The notes under the pieces are model-generated. The model was given only the letters and a program-made list of their open reading frames with translations, was not told the DNA's origin and did not search any database. The translations under genes and the position numbers were made by a program. From Mammaliicoccus stepanovicii (lineage in GTDB: Bacteria > Bacillota > Bacilli > Staphylococcales > Staphylococcaceae): a stretch of 41,818 bases of DNA. Within the stretch, counting starts at the first letter, position 1. Every line of letters begins with the position of its first letter. Positions 28,818-37,782 of this stretch are shown one piece after another. The DNA lies in assembly GCF_002902525.1 (NCBI RefSeq), contig NZ_PPQZ01000106.1:19049-60866 (forward strand), in the 5' to 3' direction.

Positions 28818-29543
28818 TTGGATGTAAAGGTTATAAATGAATCACATTTCATGATTTATGATAAAAATGAAATTGATCCATCAGTTAAAGACGGCATTTC
28901 ACTTGTAGCTACCCAAATCGAGCAATTAAATCATCCAGGCATAATAAGCGTTACAAGTTCTTATACGTCGATTATGGTTGAGTATAATGCTTTAAAATTT
29001 GATTGCGAAGACATACTTAAAGATTTGGACATTGAAAACCTGCGTCATAGGAAAGGAGACGTAATCAATTCTAAGAAGAAAATTATATTACCTGTATATT
29101 ATGGTAATGACTTTGGGCCGGATTTAGAATATGTAGCCGAATATAATAAGTTATCAGTAGAAGAAGTAATTGAAATACATACACGTAACGATTATTTAAT
29201 TTATGCTATTGGTTTTTTACCTGGGTTTCCATTTTTAGGTGGTTTAGATAAACGTATTCATGCACCAAGAAAAGAAACGCCTCGTAATAAGATTAAGTCT
29301 GGGTCCGTTGGCATTGCAAATAATCAAACTGGACTCTATCCTAAAGATTCTCCAGGGGGATGGCAAATAATAGGAAGAACACCTGTTGATGTATTTAATC
29401 TAGAAAGAGATCCAATGATTTTATATGAGGCAGGCGATTTTATTTCATTTAAATCAATTAGTGAAGAGCAGTATAAACAAATTGAACATGAGATTAGTGA
29501 AGGAAGTTTTGATTATACAATATTGGTTGGTGAAGTTAAATGA
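28818..29543 (+). CDS. pxpB: 5-oxoprolinase subunit PxpB (KipI/AHS1 family)
   Basis: This 241-residue protein belongs to the allophanate-hydrolase-subunit-1 (AHS1, KipI) family. With PxpA and PxpC it makes an ATP-dependent 5-oxoprolinase; the Bacillus homologue KipI also inhibits kinase KinA. The family motif YAIGFLPGFPFLGGLD and the following RIHAPRKETPRNKIKSGSVG are visible, as is LYPKDSPGGWQIIGRTP. I start at TTG 28818, eight bases after AAGGGG (28804-28809); a GTG at 28809 overlaps that site. The stop overlaps pxpC in an ATGA arrangement. Homologous domains form the carboxyltransferase part of urea carboxylase, relevant because biotin genes follow. Confidence 0.9.
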   Translation: MDVKVINESHFMIYDKNEIDPSVKDGISLVATQIEQLNHPGIISVTSSYTSIMVEYNALKFDCEDILKDLDIENLRHRKGDVINSKKKIILPVYYGNDFGPDLEYVAEYNKLSVEEVIEIHTRNDYLIYAIGFLPGFPFLGGLDKRIHAPRKETPRNKIKSGSVGIANNQTGLYPKDSPGGWQIIGRTPVDVFNLERDPMILYEAGDFISFKSISEEQYKQIEHEISEGSFDYTILVGEVK

Positions 29544-30538
29544 AGTGTATAAAGCCTGGATTATTTACAACGATTCAAGATTTAGGAAGATTTAAGCATG
29601 AGAAAGATGGTTTTTCTGTTGCTGGCGTTATGAATCAATATCTCTATAAAATCGCAACAACATTAGTTGAAAATGAAAACTCACCAGTATTAGAAGTTAC
29701 ATTGAATGGTCCATCATTAAAGATTAATACATCTAATATTATTGCTTTCGTAGCATATGATGCACAAATACTTTTAGATAATGTTGAAATTCCTACTAAT
29801 ACAGCTATTTACGTTGAAAGAGGACAAATTTTACAAATAAAACAAATAACAAAAGGCGCTCGAGGATACTTAGCGTTCCATAAACAAATGGAGATAGAAC
29901 CAATCTTGGGAAGTGTATCAACCCATACTAGAAGCGGAATTGGCGGATATACAGGTAAGCCAATGAAAAGCAATGATACATTATGTTTTAAAGATCGCTT
30001 TATAAACCAAGATGTGATTGGAAATTCAATTAATTTAAATTTAGACAATTACCAAAATGTTATTCCAATCGTTAAAGGGTTGCAGTATGAACAATTTACG
30101 AACAATGCACACGAAATATTAGTTAATCAAACGTATGAAATTTCTGGTAATTCTGACAGGATGGGGTATCGATTATTAGGAGAAGAGAAACTAACTCATA
30201 TTCATGATGCTGATATTATTTCTGAACCTATTGCACCTGGTAGTGTACAAGTTCCAAATAACGGTCAACCGATTATCTTATTAAATGATCGTCAAACTAT
30301 TGGAGGGTACACGAAAATAGCGACTTTAACTTATATTGGTCGAGAAAGAGTTGCGCTATTAAAACCAAATGATACATTGCGGTTTAAGTGGATTACTATT
30401 GAAGAAGCTATGGAAGCGTATAAAACTTATATAAGTGAACTGAAAAGTAGCCTTATATCTATTAGACAAAAGAAATTTAAAGATTTACATTATACAAGAC
30501 CAAAATCAAAACAAATAGCGAAATTAATAAAGGGGTAA
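29540..30538 (+). CDS. pxpC: 5-oxoprolinase/carboxyltransferase subunit PxpC (KipA/AHS2 family)
   Basis: This 332-residue protein is of the AHS2/KipA family, the partner of PxpB and the larger half of the carboxyltransferase domain in urea carboxylase. The N-terminal PGLFTTIQDLGRF motif, the YLAFHKQMEIEPILGS-type segment and IAPGSVQVPNNGQPIILLNDRQTIGGY are typical. The ATG overlaps the pxpB stop, so the two subunits are made in equal amounts. Six bases separate it from the biotin carrier gene. In E. coli the PxpABC set has no biotin partner; here it sits in one operon with a biotin carrier and a biotin carboxylase. Confidence 0.9.
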   Translation: MKCIKPGLFTTIQDLGRFKHEKDGFSVAGVMNQYLYKIATTLVENENSPVLEVTLNGPSLKINTSNIIAFVAYDAQILLDNVEIPTNTAIYVERGQILQIKQITKGARGYLAFHKQMEIEPILGSVSTHTRSGIGGYTGKPMKSNDTLCFKDRFINQDVIGNSINLNLDNYQNVIPIVKGLQYEQFTNNAHEILVNQTYEISGNSDRMGYRLLGEEKLTHIHDADIISEPIAPGSVQVPNNGQPIILLNDRQTIGGYTKIATLTYIGRERVALLKPNDTLRFKWITIEEAMEAYKTYISELKSSLISIRQKKFKDLHYTRPKSKQIAKLIKG

Positions 30539-30543
30539 AAAAT

Positions 30544-30963
30544 ATGAATTTAGAAAAATTGGAACAAGTCATACAATTAATGAAAAATAATGATGTATCA
30601 CATTTGAAGTATCATGATGACAAGTCTGAAATTGAAATTGATTTTGGGTCATCAAATCCAGTAGACACATCTAAAGATGTTAGAGAGACATCTAATCAAC
30701 CTGCATCGTCCGAATCAATTGATGAGAAAGAAACAATTGATGCTGAAATATTAGGTACTTTTTATTTACAAGACGAAGAAGAACTATCTACTCCGCTAGT
30801 AAAAGAAGGAGACCAAGTGAAGCAAGGACAAATTGTCGGCTATATTGAATCAATGAAAGTATTAAATGAAGTATTAAGTGATCAAGATGGCATCATTGAA
30901 AAACTTCACCTAAACCATGGTGACCCAGTAGAATATGGCCAAACAATTATTACATTAAAGTAA
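30544..30963 (+). CDS. Biotin carboxyl carrier protein (AccB-like, second copy type)
   Basis: This 139-residue protein has an AccB-like N-terminus (about 1-35), an acidic Ser/Glu-rich linker (about 36-65) and a C-terminal biotinyl domain. The biotin attachment site is K105 in IESMKVLNEV, a variant of the usual AMKM in which only the Met-Lys pair is kept. It is the mobile carrier that moves CO2 from the biotin carboxylase to a carboxyltransferase. Because no accA or accD is present and the neighbours are PxpB/PxpC, it more likely serves the PxpBC enzyme than fatty-acid synthesis. Staphylococci normally have another accB elsewhere, which I cannot see here. Confidence 0.9.
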   Translation: MNLEKLEQVIQLMKNNDVSHLKYHDDKSEIEIDFGSSNPVDTSKDVRETSNQPASSESIDEKETIDAEILGTFYLQDEEELSTPLVKEGDQVKQGQIVGYIESMKVLNEVLSDQDGIIEKLHLNHGDPVEYGQTIITLK

Positions 30964-30977
30964 AAAGGGGAATGACT

Positions 30978-32318
30978 TTGATAAAACGTTTATTAATTGC
31001 AAATAGAGGAGAAATTGCGGTAAGAATTATAAGAACATGCAGAATGATGAATATCACAACAATTGCTATTTATTCGAAAGCGGATAAAGATAGTTTACAT
31101 GTCCAATTAGCTGATGAGGCATATTGTATTGGGCCAAACGCATCAACTGATAGTTATTTGTATATTGATAGAATACTAGAAGCTTGTAGAATGAGTAAAG
31201 CTGATGCAATACATCCTGGTTATGGATTTTTATCTGAATCTACAACATTTAGAAAAAGAGTAGAAGAAGAACATCTCATATTCGTAGGGCCAAGTTATAA
31301 TACTATGAGTTTAATGGGTGATAAGATAAAAGCTAGAGAAACGATGTACCATGCAAATGTTCCAATTATTCCTGGCTCTATTGGCGAAGTGACAACGACT
31401 GATGAAGCACGTGAAATTGCAAATGATATTGGGTATCCTTTTGTTATCAAAGCCGCAAGTGGTGGTGGTGGAAAAGGAATAAGAATTGTACATGAAAGTT
31501 CTGAATTAGAAAAAGCATTCAAAGAAGCTCAATCAGAGGGTGAAAAATATTTTAGCGATAAACGTGTATATATTGAAACTTTCATAGATAAAGCAAGACA
31601 TGTTGAAGTTCAAGTGTTAGGTAGTAGTCATCATGAGGCAATTCATTTAGGGGAAAGAGATTGTTCGATTCAACGTAAGAATCAAAAACTTATTGAAGAA
31701 GCGCCATGTCAGGCACTTGATGAAGCTACTAGAAATTCGTTACATGAAGATGCCGTTAAAGCTACATTAGCTTGTAACTATGAAAGTGCAGGTACAATTG
31801 AATTTCTCTTAACTGACGATGGGTATTATTTCTTAGAAATGAACACTAGAATACAAGTCGAACATACGGTCACTGAATTACTAACGGGTGTTGATTTAAT
31901 AAAAGAACAAATTTTAATTGCTAATAAAGAACACCTGTCTATGAAACAAGAAGATATAAACTTCAATGGACACGTTATAGAATGTAGAATTAATGCTGAA
32001 AATCCAGAAAAACAATTTAGACCAGCTGCAGGTAAAGTGCAAGCATTACATTTACCTAATGGATTTAATACAAGAATTGATAGCATGTTGTATAACGGAT
32101 ATGAAATACCACCATATTATGATTCATTAGTAGCTAAAATATTAGTAAAAGGTGTAAATAGACAAGAAGCTATTGAAAAGATGAAAGGTACGCTCGAAGA
32201 AACTGTAATAGAAGGTTTCCCAACTACTTTGGATTTTCTTTATAGAATATTAAGTTACGAACCATATATTCTTAATGATATTACCATCAAATTTTTACAT
32301 GAACATAAACTCGTATAA
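30978..32318 (+). CDS. Biotin carboxylase (AccC-like)
   Basis: This 446-residue ATP-grasp enzyme carboxylates biotin on its carrier using ATP and bicarbonate. Visible motifs are [29 protein letters not shown], the Gly-rich ATP lid [44 protein letters not shown] and RINAENP. Length is that of a stand-alone AccC with no fused biotinyl domain. I start at TTG 30978, seven bases after AAAAAGGGG (30962-30970); the ATG at 30972 is too close to that site. It follows the carrier gene by 14 bases. Its operon partners suggest a PxpBC-linked carboxylase rather than acetyl-CoA carboxylase. Confidence 0.9.
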   Translation: MIKRLLIANRGEIAVRIIRTCRMMNITTIAIYSKADKDSLHVQLADEAYCIGPNASTDSYLYIDRILEACRMSKADAIHPGYGFLSESTTFRKRVEEEHLIFVGPSYNTMSLMGDKIKARETMYHANVPIIPGSIGEVTTTDEAREIANDIGYPFVIKAASGGGGKGIRIVHESSELEKAFKEAQSEGEKYFSDKRVYIETFIDKARHVEVQVLGSSHHEAIHLGERDCSIQRKNQKLIEEAPCQALDEATRNSLHEDAVKATLACNYESAGTIEFLLTDDGYYFLEMNTRIQVEHTVTELLTGVDLIKEQILIANKEHLSMKQEDINFNGHVIECRINAENPEKQFRPAAGKVQALHLPNGFNTRIDSMLYNGYEIPPYYDSLVAKILVKGVNRQEAIEKMKGTLEETVIEGFPTTLDFLYRILSYEPYILNDITIKFLHEHKLV

Positions 32319-32331
32319 AGGGGCTGTTATT

Positions 32332-33090
32332 ATGGTACAAGTAGATTTAAATTGTGATTTAGGTGAAAGTTTTGGTAATTATAAACTTGGTAATGATGAG
32401 TTGATTTTGCCACTTATAACTTCTGCAAATGTAGCGTGTGGTTTTCATGCTGGAGATCAACATGTTATGAATCAAACTGTCAAAATGGCCGTAGAAAACA
32501 ATATACATATTGGAGCACATCCAGGATTACAAGACTTAAATGGATTTGGACGTAGAAATATGGATGTAACGCCGCAAGAAGTATTTGATCTTGTTATTTA
32601 TCAATTAGGTGCATTATCTGGATTCTGCAAAATACACAATACAAAAATTTATCACGTTAAACCACATGGTGCTTTATACCAAATGGGTGCGAAAGATAGA
32701 GAAATTGCTGATGCGATTGTAAGCGCTGTTAAATCGTTTGATCCAACCTTATTATTTGTGGGTTTATCAAATAGTGAATTAATAGAATCATGCAAAAGGT
32801 TCGGGCTTAAATATAAAAGTGAAGTGTTTGCAGATAGAGCTTATATGGATAGCGGTCAACTTGTTTCAAGAAAGCAAGAAGGTGCATTGATTAAAGATAC
32901 ATCTCAAGCGGTTGAACAAGTTTTGAAAATGGTAACTGAATCTAAGGTAAACACGATAAACGGTAATGAAATACCTATAGAAGCAGATACTATTTGTGTC
33001 CATGGAGATGGAGAACACGCATTGAATTTTGTTAAAGAGATTATAAGTAAATTTAAATCTGAAGGTATTGAAATTAAACCATTAAGTTAG
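32332..33090 (+). CDS. pxpA: 5-oxoprolinase subunit PxpA (LamB/YcsF family)
   Basis: This 252-residue protein is of the LamB/YcsF family, a TIM-barrel-like subunit required for ATP-dependent opening of 5-oxoproline (pyroglutamate) to glutamate. The N-terminal [52 protein letters not shown] and [16 protein letters not shown] motifs are all present. The start at ATG 32332 follows AAAGGGG (32317-32323); an in-frame ATG at 32275 lies inside the biotin carboxylase gene. It completes the PxpABC set, interrupted in this operon by the two biotin genes. Confidence 0.93.
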   Translation: MVQVDLNCDLGESFGNYKLGNDELILPLITSANVACGFHAGDQHVMNQTVKMAVENNIHIGAHPGLQDLNGFGRRNMDVTPQEVFDLVIYQLGALSGFCKIHNTKIYHVKPHGALYQMGAKDREIADAIVSAVKSFDPTLLFVGLSNSELIESCKRFGLKYKSEVFADRAYMDSGQLVSRKQEGALIKDTSQAVEQVLKMVTESKVNTINGNEIPIEADTICVHGDGEHALNFVKEIISKFKSEGIEIKPLS

Positions 33091-33101
33091 GAGATACGCG
33101 C

Positions 33102-34340
33102 ATGAACAATAATAAAGGATTTGAAAATATAGACAAACCATTTGAGTTTACAGCTAAACATCGAAGAATATTATGGGGAGCAGTATTCTTAATGGCTACT
33201 TCATCGATTGGTCCAGCGTTTTTAACTCAAACAGCTGTATTTACGGAACAATTTTTAGCGAGTTTTGCATTTGCCATTCTTGCTTCAATTATCATTGATG
33301 TTGGGGCACAAATTAATATATGGAGAGTTATAACTGTCGTAGGTAAAGGCGGACAAGATATTGCAAATGATGTATTTAAAGGACTAGGTAGTTTTATTGC
33401 GGTATTAATCGCGATAGGTGGACTTGCTTTTAACATTGGAAATGTTGCAGGGGCTGGACTTGGGTTAAATGCTATTTTTGGAATCGATGTACGAATTGGA
33501 GCAGGTATTACGGGCGTATTAGCAATTCTTATATTTATCGTTAAAAATGCCCAAAAGGTAGTAGACATACTTACGCAAATTCTAGGTGTCTTAATGATTG
33601 GGATTGTTGCTTATGTGATGGTATTAACAAAACCACCTGTAGCAGAGGCAGCACAAAAAATGATTATGCCAGATGAAATAAATAGCTTAATTGTGCCGAT
33701 TATTACACTTGTAGGTGGAACGGTTGGTGGATATATTACATTCGCTGGTGCGCATAGGTTACTTGAAGCGGGAATAACAGGTAAACATTATATACCATTT
33801 GTAAATAGAGCAGCTGTTTCAGGAATTGTAACGACTGGCGTAATGAGAACATTTTTATTTTTAGCAGTTTTAGGTGTTGTTGTTACAGGGTTTACTTTAA
33901 ATCCAGACAACCCTCCAGCTTCAGTGTTTGAACATGTACTAGGACCTGTTGGTAAACAGGTATTCGGTGTTGTATTGTTTTCAGCAGCATTATCTTCAGT
34001 TATTGGTTGTGCATATACAAGTACAACATTTATCCAATCATTACACCCAGCAATCAAAAATCATAGAAATTTAGTAATCATTATGTTTATAGTTGTTTCA
34101 TCAATTGTATTTTTAACAATAGGTAAACCAGTTAAATTACTTATTATTGCAGGGGCATTAAATGGGTTAATCTTGCCAGTTACCTTAGGAACGATATTAA
34201 TCGCATCACGTAAAAAGAGCATTGTTGGAGATTATAAACACCCAACTTGGATGTTAGTTTTAGGTGTAATAGCAGTATTAACAACGCTAATAGCAGGTAT
34301 TTTATCGTTACAAGGTTTACAAGCGCTATGGAATCAATAA
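33102..34340 (+). CDS. NRAMP-fold transporter lacking the canonical metal-binding motif (YcsG type)
   Basis: This 412-residue integral membrane protein has about 11 hydrophobic segments and overall resembles NRAMP-family carriers, like Bacillus YcsG in the ycsF-kip region. Segment 1 reads SSIGPAFLTQTAVFTEQF: the GPGF-like start is kept, but the DPGN motif that binds Mn/Fe in true NRAMPs aligns with TEQF. The segment-6 region is YITFAGAHRLLEAG rather than the usual Met-Pro-His. It is therefore unlikely to be an ordinary divalent-metal importer. As the last gene of the pxp operon it may import the operon's substrate; this is inference. TAGGAG precedes the start. Confidence 0.85.
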   Translation: MNNNKGFENIDKPFEFTAKHRRILWGAVFLMATSSIGPAFLTQTAVFTEQFLASFAFAILASIIIDVGAQINIWRVITVVGKGGQDIANDVFKGLGSFIAVLIAIGGLAFNIGNVAGAGLGLNAIFGIDVRIGAGITGVLAILIFIVKNAQKVVDILTQILGVLMIGIVAYVMVLTKPPVAEAAQKMIMPDEINSLIVPIITLVGGTVGGYITFAGAHRLLEAGITGKHYIPFVNRAAVSGIVTTGVMRTFLFLAVLGVVVTGFTLNPDNPPASVFEHVLGPVGKQVFGVVLFSAALSSVIGCAYTSTTFIQSLHPAIKNHRNLVIIMFIVVSSIVFLTIGKPVKLLIIAGALNGLILPVTLGTILIASRKKSIVGDYKHPTWMLVLGVIAVLTTLIAGILSLQGLQALWNQ

Positions 34341-34407
34341 AATTGCGTTTAAATTCTTATTAATTATGTTACGATATATAAGAATGAAAATTATGGAGTG
34401 ATTAAAC

Positions 34408-35097
34408 ATGATTGGTATAATAGGCGCAATGGAAGAAGAAGTTGAAATATTAAAATCTTCTATTAGTAATGTGAATACAATTAAGAGAGCTCATGTTGTT
34501 TTTTACACTGGACAACTTGAGGGTAAAGAAATTGTTTTAGCTCAAAGCGGTATAGGTAAAGTAAATGCTGCAATAACTACTACAATTTTAATTGAAGAAT
34601 TTGAACCTGAAATAATAATCAACACTGGTTCAGCTGGTTCAGTAGATAAAGATTTAAATATTGGGGATATTATAATAAGTAGCAAAGTTTATTATCACGA
34701 TGCAGATGCAACGGCATTTGGCTACAAACTAGGTCAAGTTCCAAACATGCCGGAATATTATGAAACTGATGAAACTTTAATTTCAGCTGCAAAATCGACA
34801 ATTGAAGAATTGTCTTTAAATGGCATAGTAGGTGAAGTTGCAACAGGGGATAGCTTTATAGGTTCATTAGATCAACGTAAAGTTATAAAGAATCATTTCC
34901 CTACTGCAAGCGTTGTAGAAATGGAAGCATGTGCAATTGCACAAACATGTTATCAATATAACGTCCCAATAATCGTTACAAGAGCTGTATCAGACTTAGC
35001 AGATAAAGAATCTGATGTGGCATTTGAAGAATTTTTAAAAGTAGCTTGCGTGAATTCAAGTAAAATTGTAAAATTGTTATTAAATAGAGTGGCATAA
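34408..35097 (+). CDS. mtnN: 5'-methylthioadenosine/S-adenosylhomocysteine nucleosidase
   Basis: This 229-residue enzyme removes adenine from methylthioadenosine, S-adenosylhomocysteine and 5'-deoxyadenosine; in doing so it detoxifies SAM by-products and supplies the LuxS substrate. The N-terminal [12 protein letters not shown] carries the catalytic acid Glu region, [13 protein letters not shown] and GDSFI follow, and [10 protein letters not shown] and TRAVSDLAD hold the ribose-binding Glu and catalytic Asp. ATGGAGTG at 34393-34400 precedes the start. A short membrane peptide gene follows, whose ribosome binding site overlaps the mtnN stop. Confidence 0.96.
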   Translation: MIGIIGAMEEEVEILKSSISNVNTIKRAHVVFYTGQLEGKEIVLAQSGIGKVNAAITTTILIEEFEPEIIINTGSAGSVDKDLNIGDIIISSKVYYHDADATAFGYKLGQVPNMPEYYETDETLISAAKSTIEELSLNGIVGEVATGDSFIGSLDQRKVIKNHFPTASVVEMEACAIAQTCYQYNVPIIVTRAVSDLADKESDVAFEEFLKVACVNSSKIVKLLLNRVA

Positions 35098-35109
35098 GGA
35101 GGCAGTCTC

Positions 35110-35217
35110 ATGTTAATATTAATGGCTATTGCTGTCATTGCTACAGCACTTGTTGGTTTTGTGATTTATGCGAATACTGATGTTGAAAAATCATCTGACC
35201 GTGAAATTACTGAATAA
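35110..35217 (+). CDS. Small single-span membrane protein (35 residues)
   Basis: A 35-codon ORF starts with ATG at 35110 and ends with TAA at 35217. AAGGAGG (35096-35102), overlapping the mtnN stop, is seven bases upstream: a near-ideal ribosome binding site. The product has one hydrophobic helix (residues 2-19, MLILMAIAVIATALVGFVIY) and a short charged tail (NTDVEKSSDREITE). A 14-bp terminator follows five bases later, so mtnN and this gene form one transcript. I do not recognise a named family. The strong translation signal, hydrophobic-then-polar layout and exact fit before the terminator argue that it is real. Confidence 0.7.
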   Translation: MLILMAIAVIATALVGFVIYANTDVEKSSDREITE

Positions 35218-35222
35218 TATTG

Positions 35223-35256
35223 AGTGTTGCGAATCAACTTGATTTGCAACACTTTT
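35223..35256 (+). terminator. Intrinsic terminator after mtnN and the small membrane gene
   Basis: A 14-bp stem (35223-35236 with 35240-35253, one G-U pair, three-base loop) is followed by TTT and a T-rich stretch. Confidence 0.88.
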
Positions 35257-35281
35257 ATTTTGTGTGCTGATAAATAGAAAA

Positions 35282-35305
35282 TGTTAGAATAATTTATGTT
35301 AAAAT
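35282..35305 (+). promoter_or_regulatory. Tandem extended -10-like elements upstream of yqeG
   Basis: TGTTAGAAT (35282-35290) and TGTTAAAAT (35297-35305) are each good extended -10 boxes, lying in a near-perfect 12-base direct repeat with a 15-base period. Either could start the yqeG-yqeM operon. Confidence 0.45.
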
Positions 35306-35330
35306 AAGAAATTATATAGAGGTGTGAATA

Positions 35331-35855
35331 ATGGGTATATTTACAAAATACTTTTTACCAAATGAGTATGTACAATCAATTTATACAATAAAGCCAGAAC
35401 ATTTAAAAGAAAAAAATATTAAAGCAATTATTACGGATTTAGATAATACATTAGTTGGTTGGGATGTTAAAGATCCAACTGACGAAGTAAGAAAATGGTT
35501 TGAAGAAATGAAAGAGAATGGTATAACTGTAACTATCGTTTCAAATAATAATGAAGATCGTGTGCAGACATTTTCTTCTACATTAAATATAGATTATATA
35601 TTTAAAGCCAAAAAGCCTAGAGGTAGTGCATTTAGAAAAGCAACAAGTTTAATGCAAGTAAACAAATCTGAAGTAGTGGTCATAGGTGACCAAATGTTAA
35701 CTGATGTATTTGGTGGTAATAGAAATGGTTTATACACTATTATGGTAGTTCCCGTTAAAAAAACGGATGGCTTTATTACGAAATTCAATCGACTAATTGA
35801 AAGAAGATTTTTAAATTACTTTAAAAGAAAAGGTTATATTAACTGGGAGGAATAG
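35331..35855 (+). CDS. yqeG: HAD-superfamily phosphatase YqeG
   Basis: This 174-residue protein belongs to the YqeG HAD-IIIA phosphatase family. The nucleophile motif IITDLDNTLVGWD (DxDxT) lies near residues 34-46, VTIVSNNNEDRV supplies the second motif, KPRGSAF the conserved Lys, and VVVIGDQMLTDVFGGNRNG the acidic motif IV. The natural substrate is not established. It is the first gene of a conserved operon with yqeH, aroE, yhbY, nadD, yqeK and rsfS. GAGGTG at 35320-35325 precedes the start; two bases separate it from yqeH. Confidence 0.92.
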   Translation: MGIFTKYFLPNEYVQSIYTIKPEHLKEKNIKAIITDLDNTLVGWDVKDPTDEVRKWFEEMKENGITVTIVSNNNEDRVQTFSSTLNIDYIFKAKKPRGSAFRKATSLMQVNKSEVVVIGDQMLTDVFGGNRNGLYTIMVVPVKKTDGFITKFNRLIERRFLNYFKRKGYINWEE

Positions 35856-35857
35856 TA

Positions 35858-36958
35858 TTGACAGAGTTAGCAAAATGTATTGGCTGTGGTGCAACATTAC
35901 AATCAACAAATCCAAAAGAAGCGGGATATGTGCCAACATCAAGTCTTGATAAAGATGATGTCATTTGTAAGAGATGTTTTAGGTTAAAACATTATAATGA
36001 AGTGCAAGATGTTGAATTAACGAGTGAAGATTTCTTAAATATGCTTAAATCATTAAGAAATGAAGATGGTTTAATTGTAAACGTTGTTGATGTATTTGAT
36101 TTAGAAGGATCTATGATACATCGATTGAAGGATATCGTTGGAAAGAAAAAAGTAGTACTTGTTGCAAATAAAATTGACATATTACCAAAAGCGATAAATA
36201 AACGAAGAGTCGAAATATGGCTAAGAAATAGAGCTAAAGATTTCGGATTAAATCCAGATGAGGTCGTACTAATTTCAGCATTTAAAAATCAAGGTATCGA
36301 TGAATTATTAGATACAATTGAAAAAGTTAGAAATAACAAAGACGTATATGTCGTCGGTACGACAAATGTAGGTAAATCAACACTCATAAATAGGTTGATT
36401 GAGAAAAGCGTCGGTGAAAAAGAAGTGATTACGACAAGTCATTTTCCTGGAACCACTCTTGATATGATTGATATACCATTAGATGATGATTCTTATATGT
36501 TTGATACACCAGGAATTATTCAAAGTCATCAAATGACGCATTATGTTACGGATAAAGAACTCAAAATAGTAATGCCTAAAAAAGAAATCAAACCGAAAGT
36601 TTATCAATTAAATGAAGAACAATCGTTATTTTTAGGTGGTTTAGTGAGAGTTGATTATCTTCAAGGTGGTAGAAGGTCATTAACATGTTTTGTTTCAAAT
36701 GAATTAAATATTCATCGAACAAAATTAGAAAAAGCAGAAGATTTATGGCAAAGACAAATTGGTGAATTATTAGCACCACCTTATTCTGCAGAGAATTTTG
36801 ACTTTGATAATTTAAAAACGACTGAAATCGTTACTGAAAACGAAAGAAAAGATATCATGATTTCTGGTTTAGGCTTTGTAACAGTTGATGAAGGTGCTCA
36901 AATAAACATAGTTGCACCGAGTGAAGTAGAAATAACAATTAGAAAATCAATCTTGTAA
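35858..36958 (+). CDS. yqeH: Ribosome biogenesis GTPase YqeH
   Basis: This 366-residue circularly permuted GTPase is needed for 30S subunit assembly. An N-terminal zinc finger (CIGCGATL and CKRCFRL) is followed by G motifs in permuted order: NKID (G4) comes before GTTNVGKST (G1), then the G3 DTPG. A C-terminal region probably binds RNA or protein. The start codon is TTG at 35858, preceded by GGGAGG (35845-35850) inside the end of yqeG. Confidence 0.95.
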   Translation: MTELAKCIGCGATLQSTNPKEAGYVPTSSLDKDDVICKRCFRLKHYNEVQDVELTSEDFLNMLKSLRNEDGLIVNVVDVFDLEGSMIHRLKDIVGKKKVVLVANKIDILPKAINKRRVEIWLRNRAKDFGLNPDEVVLISAFKNQGIDELLDTIEKVRNNKDVYVVGTTNVGKSTLINRLIEKSVGEKEVITTSHFPGTTLDMIDIPLDDDSYMFDTPGIIQSHQMTHYVTDKELKIVMPKKEIKPKVYQLNEEQSLFLGGLVRVDYLQGGRRSLTCFVSNELNIHRTKLEKAEDLWQRQIGELLAPPYSAENFDFDNLKTTEIVTENERKDIMISGLGFVTVDEGAQINIVAPSEVEITIRKSIL

Positions 36959-36970
36959 GAGGTGACATGC

Positions 36971-37780
36971 ATGAAATTTGCAGTAATAGGACATCCAATT
37001 AGTCATTCCTTATCACCAATTATGCATCGTAGTAACTTTGAATCATTACAACGAAAAGATGAATATATCGCATTAGATGTGCCACCACAACATTTCAGTC
37101 ATATAAAAGAAATCATCCTCGAAAATGACCTGGATGGTTTCAATGTTACCATTCCACATAAAGAGTCAATTATTCCGTATCTAGATAACATTTCTGTAAG
37201 TGCACGTCATATTGGTGCTGTAAACACAGTATTGATAGAAGACGGTAAATGGACAGGCTATAATACAGATGGAATAGGTTTTGTAAAAGGATTAATAGAT
37301 ACTTATGGACCCATTGCTAATAAAAATATACTCGTACTCGGTGCTGGCGGTGCAAGTAAAGGTATAGTTTCTGAAATGGATAAGTTTACAACATCCAAAA
37401 TTACAGTAGCAAACAGAACTATGGAAAGATTTGAAACGTGGAACATAGATATTAACAAATATAGTTTAGAACAAATCGTTCCTTACTTGAAAGATTTTGA
37501 TATTGTAATTAATACAACATCTGTTGGAATGAACGATGCTAGTGATATGCTAATTATTCCGATAAACGAATTAAATAAAAACACTTTAGTCTGTGATATT
37601 ATTTATATTCCTGAAAAAACACCATTCTTAAAAGCTTGTGAAGAAAATGGAAACACTGTATACAATGGACTAGATATGTTTGTATACCAAGGTGCTGAAA
37701 GTTTTGAAATATGGACAGGTCAAGAAGCAAATATAGATATCATGAAAAATAAAGTTATAGATGAACTTAAAAGGAGATAA
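36971..37780 (+). CDS. aroE: Shikimate dehydrogenase
   Basis: This 269-residue enzyme reduces 3-dehydroshikimate to shikimate with NADPH in aromatic amino-acid synthesis. Visible features are [28 protein letters not shown] with the catalytic Lys, [14 protein letters not shown], the dinucleotide motif [11 protein letters not shown] and INTTSVGM. I start at ATG 36971, six bases after AGAGGTG (36958-36964); a GTG at 36962 overlaps that site. Length agrees with staphylococcal AroE. Confidence 0.96.
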   Translation: MKFAVIGHPISHSLSPIMHRSNFESLQRKDEYIALDVPPQHFSHIKEIILENDLDGFNVTIPHKESIIPYLDNISVSARHIGAVNTVLIEDGKWTGYNTDGIGFVKGLIDTYGPIANKNILVLGAGGASKGIVSEMDKFTTSKITVANRTMERFETWNIDINKYSLEQIVPYLKDFDIVINTTSVGMNDASDMLIIPINELNKNTLVCDIIYIPEKTPFLKACEENGNTVYNGLDMFVYQGAESFEIWTGQEANIDIMKNKVIDELKRR

Positions 37781-37782
37781 AC

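Noticed and set aside
33227-33568. 113-codon ORF on the - strand inside the NRAMP-like gene
   Set aside because: Antisense shadow of a hydrophobic coding region, with no translation signal and no known motif.
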